From: Cycas panzhihuaensis | Taxonomy: Eukaryota; Cycadophyta | Assembly (NCBI GenBank): GCA_023213395.1 | Contig: CM041465.1 | Span: 225,935,741 to 225,999,740 of the forward strand | DNA length: 64,000 bases | Direction of reading: 5' to 3' | Shown: positions 20,700-31,772 of the stretch, piece after piece | How positions within the stretch are numbered: the stretch's first letter is position 1 | Layout: each line of letters opens with the position of its first letter | The notes under the pieces: generated by a model | The model's database searches: none | Told to the model about the DNA's origin: nothing | The model's input: the letters and a program-made list of their open reading frames with translations, nothing else | Program-made: the position numbers and the translations under genes

Positions 20700-22629
20700 T
20701 CTTAATCCTAACATATTTCTGAAGATAATGAATTTCTCTCTTCCAAGAGATTTAGTGAGTACATTGGCAGTTTAATCTTCTGATGGACAATGCTGAAGCT
20801 CGATTTCTCCATTCTATACTTTTTCCCTGATAAAATGATGATGTACCTCTATATGTTTTGTTCTAGCATGTAATTTTTATGGTGCTTTGGTTATCACAAA
20901 ATATTCGAGTAGGCATTGTTTGTTCTTCTCCTAGTTCCTTTAGGAGCTGTCTAATCCATATTCCTTCACACGCTGCATTGACTGTTGACTTATATTACAT
21001 CGTTGATGACAATGCAAATCAGATCGCTTCTTGCTCTAGGAAATCAAGAATTTTCCGAGGAGAAGCAGTATCCTGATGTTGATTTTCTGTCTGTTCTATC
21101 TCCGGCCCAATTTGAATCGCAAAAACCTATCAATTATGTATTGTTTTCTTTATCATATTGCAAACCAAGATTCATGGTTCCTTTTAGATATCTCAAGATT
21201 CTTTTTGCAGCATTCCAGTGTGGAATTTTGGGATTTTCCATAAACTTGGAAATCAATCCTACAGCATATGAAATGTCTGCTCGTGTGGTTGTGAGATAGA
21301 TTAAGCTTCCCACTAATTGTGCATGCGGTGTTGCATCGACTGAGGCTGCTTCCTGTTCTGTATTCAATGCTAACCCTGTTTCCATTGGTGTGCTGATAGC
21401 ATTACAACTTTCCATTCTAAACTTGCTTAGCAAGTTTTTGAAATACTTTGTTTGTGAAAGAGTAATAGAAGAACTGTTTTGCTCTATTTCTATTCCAAGG
21501 TAGTAATGCAACATTCCTAAATCTGTCATTTCAAAGACCTTTTCAAACTTGCTTTTGATAGATGCTATGGAATTTTTGTCATCTCCAGTAATCAACATGT
21601 CATCCACATATACTACAACAATGGAAATTAATCCTAGATTTCTTTTTACATACAGGCTATGATCTGATTCACATAGATGAAAACCGTTTTCTGTCAAATA
21701 TGAATCCAATTTAGCATACCAGGCTCTCAGTGCTTGTTTAAGTCCATACAATGCTTTCTTCAATTTGCAAACCATATTTTCTTGTCCTGGTTTTATGTAT
21801 CCTTCTGGTTGATACATATGCACCTCTTCTTGTAGGTGCATATTGTCATATTCAAGAATGCACTTTTGACGTCCATTTGATAAATTTCCCAACCCTTTTG
21901 AGCAGCAAGAGCAATCACTGTTCTCACCGTGTTCAATTTTGCTACTGGTGAGAATGTTTCTTCATAGTCAATTCTAGCTGTTTGTGTGTAGCCCTTTGCT
22001 ACCAATCTAACCTTGTATTTCTCTATTTCTCCATTTGGCTTCTCTTTTATTTTATATACCCATTTGCAATTCACAATGGGTTTATCTTCAGGAGTCGGGA
22101 CCAAATCCCTTGTTTTGTTTCTTTGTATGGCTTCAATTTCAGTATCCATTGCCGTTCTCCAATTCTGAGAGCTACTTGCTTCTTTATAAGAATTTGGTTC
22201 AGTAGAACAAATCAATGCTTGTGGTTTTTGTGATCTTGTTTGATGTTCAAAAACTTCTCCCTTTGATTCTTCAAGTGTTTTGAGGTACCACCTTGGTACT
22301 CTTTTTGAGGTACATTCTTGCAATGATTTATCTTCTTCATCTCTGGAGTTAGAGTTGTTATTTGACTGGAGGTTGCATCTACCGGTTAGTTGCTTATTTG
22401 GAATGTTGTTTTCTGCGGAATCATCCTTTGTCTCAATACTTTCCGAAGTTATATCCGACTTGTCTTCCAACTGGACAGGGTGTGTATTCAGGTTGCCTTC
22501 ATCAATTTGCACCACTGTATCAACATTTTTCTTTTTCTCGTCAAAAATTACATCTCTGCTGACATAGAGTTTATCTGTCTTTGGATCTATGCATTTGTAT
22601 GCCTTTGAATGCTTGCTGTATCCAACCAT
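20700..22629 (-). pseudogene. Element C reverse transcriptase and RNase H
   Basis: From 22629 the frame covers the integrase tail (YKCIDPKTDKLYVSRDVIF), a spacer, and the RT start (SSQNWRTAMDTEIEAI, CKWVYKIKEK, YQMDVKSAFLN). A frameshift at about 21850 moves to the 21134-21892 frame with [10 protein letters not shown], the catalytic YVDD (21600-21611), EMTDLGMLHYYLGIEIEQ and NAAKRILRYLKGT. RNase H follows from 21133 down to about 20700 in broken frames (CEGIWIRQLLKELG, FCDNQSTIKI). The polymerase motifs survive but the polyprotein cannot be made in one piece. Confidence 0.9.
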
Positions 22630-23770
22630 TATACATTCTATGCTTTTATTGTCTAATTTGGCTATTTTCTTGTCTGGAATATGAACATAAGCCTTGCAGC
22701 CAAAAATTTATAGATGACTTACATTTGGCTTGTGTCCTGTCCAGGCCTCTTCAGGCGTTATGTTGTCCAGGGACTGAGTAGGGCTTCTATTGATCAAATA
22801 TACAGCTATATGTACAGCTTCTGCTCAATACTTCTTTGCTAAATCTCTATTATTTAACATGCACCGAGCCATTTATACAATTGTCTTGTTCATCCTTTCT
22901 GCAACCCCATTGGATTGAGGTGTATAGGGAGTTGTGAACTGTTTTTGAATTCCATGTACTTTACAAAAGTGAAGGAAATCATTGGACAAATTCTCCACCT
23001 CTATCTGAGCGGACATATTTAATCTTTTGACCACTTTCCAAATCACTTGTAGCTTTAAACTCTTTGAAATATTCAAATGTTTCTGATTTACTAGACAGAA
23101 AGTACACCCGGGTTTTTCTGGAAAAATCATCAATAAAGGTTAAGAAATACCTTGATCCATTTGTCGAGATCGGAGTGAACGAACCGCATAAATCAGTGTG
23201 TATCAATTCCAATCTGTGTTGTGCACGCCACGTACTTTTTGAGAATGGAGTTTTGTGTTGTTTTCCCATCATGCAGCTTTTACGTACAAAGTGATTAAAT
23301 GAGATATCTGGGAGACCATTTACCATGTTATATTTCTTTAATCTTTCTAACCTATCATGAGAGATATGACCATACTTCAAATGCCAAATTTCATTATTGT
23401 CAGTGTTGTTTGTAGCAAGAGCTTTTACATCAGAAATCATCTTGGTGGGGCCTTTATCAGGCATTATAGGAGTCGAAAGCAGTTTATATAGCCTATTGTA
23501 TTTTTCTCCTTTGGCTATCACTGTCCCATTTCTTTTCATATCGAGGATATAACAGTAACCATGTTCATCAAATATCGTTCTTAACTTTTTATCACTCAGT
23601 TGTGATACTGACAAGAGATTCTTTTTTATTCTAGGTACATAAAAGACATTGCCTATACGTTGAATTTTTCCATCAATGAGTATGGCAATTTGTCCTATTC
23701 CCCTTATGTGTAAGGGAAAATTGTCTCCTAGTTCTATTGATGCATTGCATTCATAAAGTTTGATGATTTC
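22630..23770 (-). pseudogene. Element C protease tail and integrase
   Basis: The frame 22979-23614 starts in the protease/GAG-pre-integrase linker (SVSQLSDKKLRTIF, CYILDMKRNG), then HLKYGHISHDRLERL, CMMGKQHKTPF with one knuckle cysteine changed (FVRKSC), HTDLCGSF, FIDDFSRKTRVYF and RSDRGGEF (second catalytic Asp retained, one Gly changed to Arg context). After a frame change it continues in 22873-23133 with FTTPYTPQSNGVAERMN (catalytic Glu). The C-terminal part is degraded between 22640 and 22870. Integrase joins cDNA ends to target DNA. Confidence 0.9.
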
Positions 23771-24816
23771 AAACCATTATTTGACCCCTGTCATATGGTG
23801 TGAAGCACCTGAATCTACATACCAATTTTCTGCTACACTGACACTTGCTGCTAAGGCTGCAATGAAAGCAATTTCAACTTCTTCTTCTGTTGTGTCCTTT
23901 TCTTTGCTATAATTTCCGAATACCTGTTGTTTTTCTTGCTGCAATTCTGCACGCCTTTGGTAGCACTGATAAGGAAAATGACTTGTTTGTCCACAGTGAT
24001 AACAGACATCAAAAGCTCTACAGTTGCTCGAAAAATGGCTTGATTTTTCACAATTAAAGCATACTCCGGCATCTCGGGGCAGATTGCTAGTCATTCTGCC
24101 TCGTCCTCTTTCTTCTATCCAACGTCCCCTGTGGCCTGCTGGTGTTCTCCCTCTCAATCTTGAATTGAATTGTCCTCTTCCTCTGCCTCCTAACTGGAGT
24201 TTAGAAATAAGGGCTTCTTCAACTTCTGAATCTTCTTCATATCTCTGATTTCTTTGTTCTTGGCCGTACATATGTCCTGTCAGAGTATCAAAAGACATTG
24301 TGGCTGTATGTCCTCCTCCTGTCAACATGTTTACCATGTTATTGAAAGATTTCAGAAGTTTGTTAAGCACCAGGTGTATCGATTACGTCTCATTAATTTA
24401 TCTCTTCTTTGGGGGAGGCGGTTTAATGCTAGTTAACTTTGTTCAAAAATCTGATACAGTCTGACCTTCTCTCATCTTTAGTTTATAGAGTTCTTCTCTT
24501 AAAGCCACAATTCTAGCTTCATTTTTTCTACTGAACATGGAGGACATGATACTCCAAATTTCATTTGCATTTTCTAAACCATCAACATAAACTAACAGAG
24601 AATTAGAGATTGAAAGTTTGAGAACTGAAATAGCAACATTATTTCTTTCTTCCAACTAGTCAAATTTGTTGCATCAGTGGGTTGTTTCTCAACTCCGGTA
24701 GTGATTTTCCAGGCGTGTTTTGCTCTCAGTAATCCTTCAATTTTGATTTTCCAAATACTAATGTTTATTTCTGTAAGTTTATCATTCTCAGGCAACAAAC
24801 CAACAGATGAGGCCAT
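23771..24816 (-). pseudogene. Element C gag and protease active site
   Basis: Gag starts at 24816 (MASSVGLLPENDKLTEINI) with WKIKIEGLLRAKHAWKI. A frameshift near 24655 leads to LKLSISNSLLVYVDGLEN and FSRKNEARIVALREELYKLK. At about 24375-24440 a stretch does not match the relatives. From 24370: NKLLKSFNNMVNML, an RG-rich segment, two intact zinc knuckles (CFNCEKSSHFSSNC, CYHCGQTSHFPYQC) and the protease motif WYVDSGASHHMTG with the catalytic aspartate present. This is the best preserved gag 3' half of the family in this window. Confidence 0.9.
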
Positions 24817-25651
24817 TGAAGCAACTGAATGAAAGTAGAAAATCTAAGTTTAAATGACTGTACGGATAGTTGTATGGCTTATGGTATAGATTTCTGTATA
24901 GAACTCAAACTGTACGGATGGACACATAAATGGTCTCAAATGAAGGATCTTTCAAATGGGTATCCCAAACTGCTGTTAGTTTTTTGATCCAACTCCAGAT
25001 CTGAGAGAAACAATTGAAAATAGGTATGGAACTCGAATTGTACAGATGGACACGAAAGTGGTCTCAAATGAAGGATCTCTCAATTGGGTATCCCAAACAG
25101 CTGTTAGTTTTCTAATTCGACTTCAGATCTGAGAGAAACGGTTGAAAACAGGTTTAAACCTGCGCCCAAGGGTTTCTGTGATTTTTGAGAAAAATTACAA
25201 AAAAAATGATATGAAATCTTGCAATAAACCACTCAATCTCTTCGTCTACTGATAAGAAAGGGTTCAAATGCTTTGTACCAGAGATTTTTGACCAAATTTT
25301 TGAGAAAAAAATTGAGAGAAGGCTGCAAACCCGCGTGCTCTGAAATCTGCCCAAAACTAGGTCAAAACGGCTTCAAATGATGTCGTTGTAGAAGAGAAAA
25401 GTGCAGAGGAGGCCCTGATCTACAATTTGGGTGAGTTTTGTTCAATTCTGACAACGTTGATTTTTGACGTCTATACAGGTCTGTACAAGTCCGTACCGCC
25501 ATACAAAACAGTATAAATTTCCTTCGAATTCGCCTGGGCAAGTTTATCTTCAAGTGACAGGATCCTTTGACAATAATTTGTCTTCAATTTCCTCTTCTCT
25601 TTTAATGAAGCCCTGATTTGCTTTCTCACAGGCAGGGGGAACTAAGAGCCT
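24817..25651 (-). other. Element C untranslated leader with conserved family block
   Basis: About 835 bp. Its primer-proximal part (about 25369-25510) aligns with the leaders of D (33232-33365) and G (60228-60363), including paired GTAC motifs and the words TTTGAAG and GCGGGTTTG. Its gag-proximal part holds a tandem repeat (24901-25156). No protein domain is evident. Confidence 0.7.
24901..25156 (-). repeat. Element C leader tandem repeat, unit about 128 bp
   Basis: Two adjacent copies start at 24901 and 25029. Both contain GAACTC, a TGTAC(A/G)GATGGACAC motif, GGTCTCAAATGAAGGATCT, GGGTATCCCAAAC, GCTGTTAGTTTT and CAGATCTGAGAGAAAC in the same order. Element D has a homologous doubled unit at 33569-33844. 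Confidence 0.85.
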
Positions 25652-25663
25652 GCTCTGATACCA
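25652..25663 (-). promoter_or_regulatory. Element C primer binding site
   Basis: On the minus strand TGGTATCAGAGC, a perfect complement to the initiator tRNA-Met 3' end, directly abuts the 5' LTR. Confidence 0.95.
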
Positions 25664-25867
25664 TGTAACAAAACTTCAATGAGGAATGAATTCACTCTCA
25701 CCCCCTTTATTGATGATCCATTATGTATATATACAAGTACAAGGTAGGTACAAGTGGCAACCGCTTAACAATATGGTGCCACTTGTCAGTTTAGAAGAGG
25801 AGAGGGAAGCGGTACATGACCCTTACATTGAGTAATATAATCTAAGGTAAAACATTACCTTTTACAG
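25664..25867 (-). repeat. Element C 5' LTR
   Basis: 204 bp, TG to CA on the minus strand, with a TATATATACA-type TATA box (25724-25735) and GGTGCCACTTGTCA. Followed by GGATA. Confidence 0.93.
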
Positions 25868-26085
25868 GATAGAGTATTATAGGAAGATCTCTATTTGTCA
25901 CTAAGCAATATATTGTGATCTTAGAAGTATTAAAAAGAGTGTTAAAATGATTTTTTTTCCCCCTAAAAACTTTAGAAAGCCATCTTAATCAAAAAGTGAA
26001 TATCCCATAAGGAATGTTCCAAATTTCATATTCTAAAGTTTTAAACTTCACAAAAAATAAAAAACCTCTTTTATGATTTCTGCTT

Positions 26086-26506
26086 GTGGCGATTTGTAGG
26101 ACACTAAAAGATTTGTTTGTCTCCATTGAATTACTAAATTTGGAGAGCAACAGATTAGAGATCGACTATAATAGAGCCAAGGCAGTGTTTGCGTCAGCTT
26201 TGTGTGATTTAAGGCTTTCTGATCTCAGGAATGTCGCTCATCCCAATCCTACTTTCAGAAGCCTGGTTCTTTAGGGGATTGATGCCAAGAAGTTCGGGGA
26301 TTTGCCTCTTTTCATGATGTAGGTCACTAGGCTCAAGTGCGGTGGAATAGTCTTGGGAATGTCGATGAACCACACATTGTTCAACGAATTGGGTGTTGTA
26401 GAATTCATGGAAAATTTCTCATCTATCACAAGGGTCTAGGGACTCATTATTTAGAGAAGAAAAAGAGGCCGCAATCCAATCCTTTGAAGTGCATAGATGC
26501 CCACAC
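26086..26506 (+). pseudogene. BAHD-type acyltransferase fragment, non-functional
   Basis: In one continuous frame, ignoring stops, the translation shows the N-terminal half of a plant BAHD acyltransferase: NRLEIDYNRAKAVF (the conserved early segment), DLRNVAHPNPTF, AKKFGDLPLFMM, VTRLKCGGIVLGMSMNHTLF and VVEFMENFSSITR. BAHD enzymes transfer acyl groups from acyl-CoA to alcohols or amines. The catalytic HxxxD motif reads HTLFN (26371-26385): His is kept, Asp is Asn. In-frame stops follow SLVL (26272-26274), after FMM, and after SITRV. The start, DFGWG motif and C-terminal half are missing. The closest impression is the hydroxy fatty acid acyltransferase-like branch, but that is not certain. Confidence 0.75.
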
Positions 26507-27361
26507 TCAGAGGAGTGACAGGTAGGAAGAGCCAAACACAAAAGAGACCATAAACAACCAAGGAGGATGTAGAGAAGTCATTCCAACACAAAGAACTGAG
26601 ATGCAGAGGCCGAACAGATAAGCCAGGTAGAGGCCAAATAGAATCGAGTAGATGTTTAAAGGCCAAACACCTAGAGGAAAACTCGAACGAGGATGAAGGA
26701 GGCCAAATACAAACCGAAAGGAGGAAGAAGAATCTTTTGTGCATGCTTGATGATGCTTGGTGCTAGGAAACCCCTTAGTGTGATCATTGACAGTCTGACT
26801 ATGCAATGGCAAAGAAAGTTTCGGGAAACACGATTTCCTTTGTGAGAAACAATTGGTTTTATGGAGGGGTCTATTTGTTGTCCATGCTTCTTTGGGGAAT
26901 ATTCCTCAAGGAATATTCTAAAATAAACTTGAGATAAAAAATATTTCACTTTTTGTAAAGTTTATGTAATATTAAATTAGATTGAAAAGTGATTTGAGTT
27001 ATGTAAGTGAGCCCCTTGCTTGCTAGTCCTTGGTCACATAGTTATCTGGGTGCCAGGGTCATTTTTGGATTGTCAGGTATCCATTTTGCAAAAATAAATA
27101 TATCACAGTGATTATTTTTTCAAGAGCTTCAATTTGGCAGCAGTCACATGTTGCACTTTCGTATAAATTTCTAGTGAAAAAGCAACTTTTGTATTTTTTT
27201 TTGTGGTATTTTGGCTACCTGTGAGTAGATCAAGGAAGAAAATCACTCATACTGGCTACTTGTCAGTAGCCAGTATAAGGAAGGACTCTTATAGCCTTCT
27301 TTCTTTATTTTGGTGCTTGTTTATTTGCTTTCGAGTTGTTTTTTGATACTTTCTACTTAAA
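26507..27361. other. Unassigned DNA upstream of the element L gag, with a hairpin
   Basis: No coding evidence beyond short minus-strand frames. It should include the LTR and leader of element L, but I could not define an LTR pair or a primer site. A 28-bp inverted repeat lies at 27249-27276 (12-bp perfect arms ATACTGGCTACT, 4-base loop), about 85 bp before the gag start. Confidence 0.45.
27249..27276 (+). repeat. Perfect inverted repeat (hairpin) before element L gag
   Basis: Arms ATACTGGCTACT and AGTAGCCAGTAT are separated by TGTC. In the transcript this would form a stable 12-bp stem with a tetraloop. Confidence 0.8.
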
Positions 27362-27420
27362 ATGGCTAGTGGAAGTGATATATTCGGAATTGTCACAAAA
27401 AAACTCACAGGTCATGAAAA

Positions 27421-27837
27421 TGTTAGAAGATAATGTTTAATGTGTAATGTTTTGAGGTGTAAGTTGTGTCTTAGGGTCAATAGTGTTGTAGTCCTAAGTA
27501 TTATATTAGGGTCTAAGGGTCTTATATTATAATATTGTTATGTAAGAAGTTGAAAGGTCATTGGTCAATTAGAAGGTGAAAAGTCATTAGGTATGTCAAA
27601 GGTCATTTATCCCACATGTAACTCACCTCATCTCGTATGTTCCCACCTATGATTTATAAATAGGTGAGTGAGGTAGAGTAGGGATCATCAAGTCATCATG
27701 GAGTCTCTTGTTAAGTCCGTGGTGTGGTAGTACCATGTTGTAGTCATCTTTGATATGAATTAATACAGTTCTCATTTTGTTCATTGATCTTGTCCATTGG
27801 TGTTGAAGGTGAATGCTCTCCATGTGAAAGTTTAACA
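27421..27837 (+). repeat. Element K 5' LTR
   Basis: 417 bp, TGTTAGAAGATAATG to GTTTAACA. A TATA-like TTATAAATAG is near 27654-27663. It contains the 24-bp segment missing from the 3' LTR. Confidence 0.92.
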
Positions 27838-27849
27838 TGGTATCAGAGC
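27838..27849 (+). promoter_or_regulatory. Element K primer binding site
   Basis: TGGTATCAGAGC, perfect for initiator tRNA-Met, immediately after the LTR. Confidence 0.93.
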
Positions 27850-30056
27850 AAGTTGCATGTTAAAGCTGCTGTTGTGCAGGTTTGATAAGTTTTTGATAAG
27901 GGAGGAGGTGGCTCCGTTAAGTTGATTGTCGGATTAAGGATTTGAAGTGGGAAGGTGAAATCCCAAGGACATTGTTGTTGCAAACAGTGTCAAGTGTTGA
28001 TGCGGAATTGAATTTTTTTGGGTAATACTATTTCTTTGCTTTTTGAAGAAAGTCTTGTGCCAAGGGTTCGCGATTGATGGGAAATTGATGACATGAGAAT
28101 GCTTTCTTTGAATTTGTTAAACATTGAATTCTGTTTGAAAGTGAAGAAGGGTTTATTCTGTGAATTTATGAACTAAGGTCGGCATGTCATTTTGAATTGT
28201 TGGCTGTTAAAACCTATTTATACTAGTAAAAGTCTGTGTTGGTTGGTAATTATTGAGTACTGGTTGTAGTATTCAGCTGTAGAAGAGAGTAGGCTTAACT
28301 GGCCTCAGAAAGTATTTTGTTATGAACTTAACAAAGTCTTTAAAGGGACTTGGGAAACTATTGTTGGACAATCCACTTCCAGATCCTTGGGAAACTTTCC
28401 AATTTCAGATCCTTCAAATTCCTTCTCACTGAAGCTTGGAGCTCTTGGTCCATATCATGGTTCATTGAAGGAGAGCATAGTCAAGCCTCCTAGTTTAGAT
28501 GTAGCAATTGTAGGAGCAGTTGCAACACACTTTATAAGGAAAGTGCAAGTTAGGGGAAAGGAACAAACTCACAGGCTTGAATCAAACCGAACCGAGTCTG
28601 GATCTTCCTCATCTAGGATTTTTGTAGCAGCAGTAAGAGGTCCTAGTTCAATGCAAGATCAAACCCTGCCAAGTTTCTAGGGTTTTGAAATCTATTTGGA
28701 GAAAAACTTGGAACTTTGAGTCTTATCTTCTTTTTTCAAAGTGAATTAATTGAAGAATTCCAAAAGGTGTTTTGATGCACTTTAGAATTGAATCTTAGAT
28801 TGGGGACATTTAGAGCATTTCTTCTACAATTGAGATGGAACTATGGGTATGTCATATTTGTGTTTCATTTCAAACAAACTGCTCAATATGCCAATTGCAG
28901 AAGAGAAGAGAACTCCAAACGTAAGATGAATGAAATTGATCTACTCATAATGAACGGAGACCTGTGCACATGAATGTAACCATAAATAGGGTGGTCGCAG
29001 GGTGCAGATCATAAAGATGAATGCATAGATCATAACAGGGTTCATTCATTCAAGGGTTGAAGCTGCCATGTTCCCTGGTTTGCATCCGTGAGCCAAATTT
29101 ATGCGTGACTTGGACTCTGTATATCCGGGAGAAGAAAAGAGTGAATGCGCCATCATCCGCACAGATGATATCTTTGTTGTTCTCTATCCATGGGAAGCTG
29201 AGCATTACCATTATTATTTGTTACTAGAGCCTGAGATACTGTTGCCCACGATGAAGAAAAATCTACGAGTAATTTGCCCTATGCACATCACACAAAATAT
29301 AGCGATCAAATAATGTGAATTTGCCCTACTAGAATTGCCATCTGTTCCTCCTCCTTTATGTGCCCCTACTTGGATTACATACTCACGCCACCCCCATCTG
29401 TGAGTCAAGATGATTGTATTCAAGTTGATAGGGATGATCCTTCTGTCCACTGGAACATGACTACGAGCATTGTAGTCCAAACAATGGAGCTCGATGCAAA
29501 TCGGTGACAGTAGTAGGGTTTGAGATCGATGACTACCTGTAATTGAAGCCATATAGAATTCCGTGGACGTCAAATTATTTTGGCAAATTTTTTTTTTTTG
29601 CATGGTCGAAAAATTAAATTGGATTGTAACCTAGTTTGAAATCTGGGATCCACAGATGCCAAGGAAAATAGGGCAGATTTAATTATTTTTGCAAAGTCAA
29701 AACTAAATTAAATTGGATTAGAACTCAGTTTGAAATTTGCCAGCCCCTTTGCCATTAAGACCGCGGTCATATGAAGTCTTATTATGACCAGCCACTAATT
29801 TGTTAAAGGAGCTAATCTCTTAATGACATAAAGTTGTTCTTCATAAAGAGGTGTTTGCACGTTTCCCCTATATCTCTTCATCCAGGCATCCGTTTTCCAA
29901 ACGGTCTGAGGCGTTGGAACTGTATTTTAGAGACAAATGTTTTGATATGTGATTTGAAAGTATTTGCTGATGGTTTTCTAGAGTTATTTCAGTTCAAAGT
30001 TGATGCATGAAGCTTGATTAATGTGTTTGTGATCAATTCCTTTATACATCATAGAA
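27850..30056. other. Element K interior, unassigned part
   Basis: No domain is recognised. Short open frames occur (28387-28680 plus, 29214-29603 minus) without motifs. At 29588-29600 there is a T12 run followed by a partial repeat: GCA-GTC, AAATTAAATTGGATT and CAGTTTGAAAT words at 29600-29645 recur at 29690-29738. The variable base composition suggests captured or nested foreign sequence. Confidence 0.45.
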
Positions 30057-30490
30057 TTGAGTGATGTCATTGTTTTTGTACTAGAAAAGAATGGATTTTG
30101 GCTAGCAGATTGTAACATGGTCTTACCCAAATATATTGGAACTAATTTTCGAATTTGTAAAATTAAAATGGAGTGTATATTTATAGCTAAAAGGCTATGG
30201 AAAACTATTTTTGATGGTACTACATTAATTAATGAAGGGGAGGAAAATTTCAAGAAAAAGAACAGAGTAGCAATTGATATGATGCTTACAGCATTTGACA
30301 AAGAAAATCTTCCTCCTTCTTACCAATTTCTCATTCATACACTTCGAAACATTGACTCAGCTAAAAGGCTTGGAACTTACTAAAGGAAGTGCATGAAAGG
30401 ACCCCTAAAGACGTGTGGAAGATTGTCAAAAAGGCAAATCAATTCTGTGATTCAGGTAACAAAGGTGAAGTAGGAGAACAGGGTATGTGC
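30057..30490 (+). pseudogene. Element K copia-like gag remnant
   Basis: The frame 30057-30383 has GTNFRICKIKMECIFIAKRLWKTI followed by KKKNRVAIDMMLTAF and LPPSYQFLIHTL. The order (substrate-like N-terminus, WKIKM-type segment, then LPP-Y-F) is that of copia gag. One aromatic position of the usual Trp-Lys segment is Cys. A stop at 30381 separates the continuation. It is the only part of the interior that hints at the element's origin. Confidence 0.5.
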
Positions 30491-31772
30491 AATAGCCTAA
30501 CCAAGAATTAGAGAAAGAAGCTGAAGAGGAAAGCAAAAAAGGGGTATGCAAGCAATCTGATTGATTCCGATAAGACCAGATCTCTCATAGGCTCATCTGA
30601 CATTCACAAAATGGATGAAAAATTGTGTGAACCTATTTCTGAAATAGGCCAAATGATCACCATTTGAAATATGAAGAAGAAGATAAAAATGAAGATTTGA
30701 TGATTGAAAAGAATATTATCTCACCAAACACTTTGACCCTCACCATGTTGAAAGGGAACACTGCCTTGCAAATCAGTGAAAGGATGAAGCCTGAAAAACC
30801 TGAATGTGTTCTCAAACAACCTTCTTCACAAGTGGTGCATTATGAAGACACAACTACTTTAGTAGAAAATTTGGGCAATATTACCTTAATTTGTGTTGAT
30901 AGATTTGCTGTCAGGTTTCAAATGATATCAGGTCACATAGTTTTATGCATGTGCACAAAACTTTGTATGGTCACATTCGACTTGGTAGCATTTTCTGTTC
31001 TTGTCCTTGAAAGAATTCGAATTGTGTTAACATATCCTACAAAGGCACTGAAAGATTCCTTCAAAGAAAGAAAGGATACAGTTGGAATGTCATTTGGTTA
31101 GAATCTTGTCTACCAAGATTGGTGCATACTTCTAGTTAGTTACTTGATCATGAGAGACAATTATGCTAAGGTGATATACTATTTTCATGTAATCGGAATT
31201 GGGAAACATATACATGTGGTTTTGACAGAAGTCCTCATCATATTTGGCATGCCAATAGATTCCTAGTAGAAAACAACGTATTTTGTTGGTTCAAGACAAG
31301 TACATGCACTTGTGGAGCTAGGAAAGAAATCATTGTTCCTGATTTCCTTTCAAGACAGTGCTTGTTGGCTTGAGAAGTTGATCATTCTTGCTGCCTTGGA
31401 GACAAATAAATGTTGTTTCATAGAAGTCTTAAAGATCAAACCATATGTTGTCACATTTGACCTTGTAGACAATAATCAAAGGAGATCACACTTACAGTCA
31501 GGACACTCAGATATTGTAGCAATCATCAAGAAAGAAACTCGAGATGATGGAACAATCATGGTACACAGGGATAGAATGCTTTACTGCATTCTAGACGAAG
31601 ATCGAGCTCATGACATCGTCTTCAAGAAGATTCCTAGACTGAGGCGCTGCAAATTCAAACAACATCTCATATTTTGTTTTGTGTCAGTTTTGTTGTCAGT
31701 CCCTAGTATTAGGTGTCCTGATGTATTTGGTATTCAGTTCTTGTAGTCTTGACATTAAACATTAAGGGGAGA
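30491..31772 (+). other. Element K interior, open frames of unknown nature and polypurine tract
   Basis: Two frames, 30664-31101 (145 aa) and 31312-31746 (144 aa), lie on the element's own strand. The second has a charged stretch (IVAIIKKETRDDGTIMVHRD) and ends 26 bp before the 3' LTR; I recognise neither. ATTAAGGGGAGA at 31761-31772 is the polypurine tract. Confidence 0.45.

Larger units (their letters stand above)
20481..25867 (-). mobile_element. Element C: complete Ty1/copia retrotransposon, mutated
   Basis: It is 5387 bp with 3' LTR 20481-20677, polypurine tract, RNase H, RT, integrase, protease, gag, leader, perfect primer site and 5' LTR 25664-25867. GGATA flanks both ends (20476-20480, 25868-25872). 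LTRs differ at about eight positions plus a 7-bp indel over 197 bp, near 4 percent by eye, so it is older than element A. The coding region has several frameshifts and stops. Gag, leader and integrase closely match B and D. Confidence 0.95.

Noticed and set aside
21985-22608. Plus-strand frames opposite the element C RT region
   Set aside because: They are antisense shadows of the polyprotein, with hydrophobic random translations.
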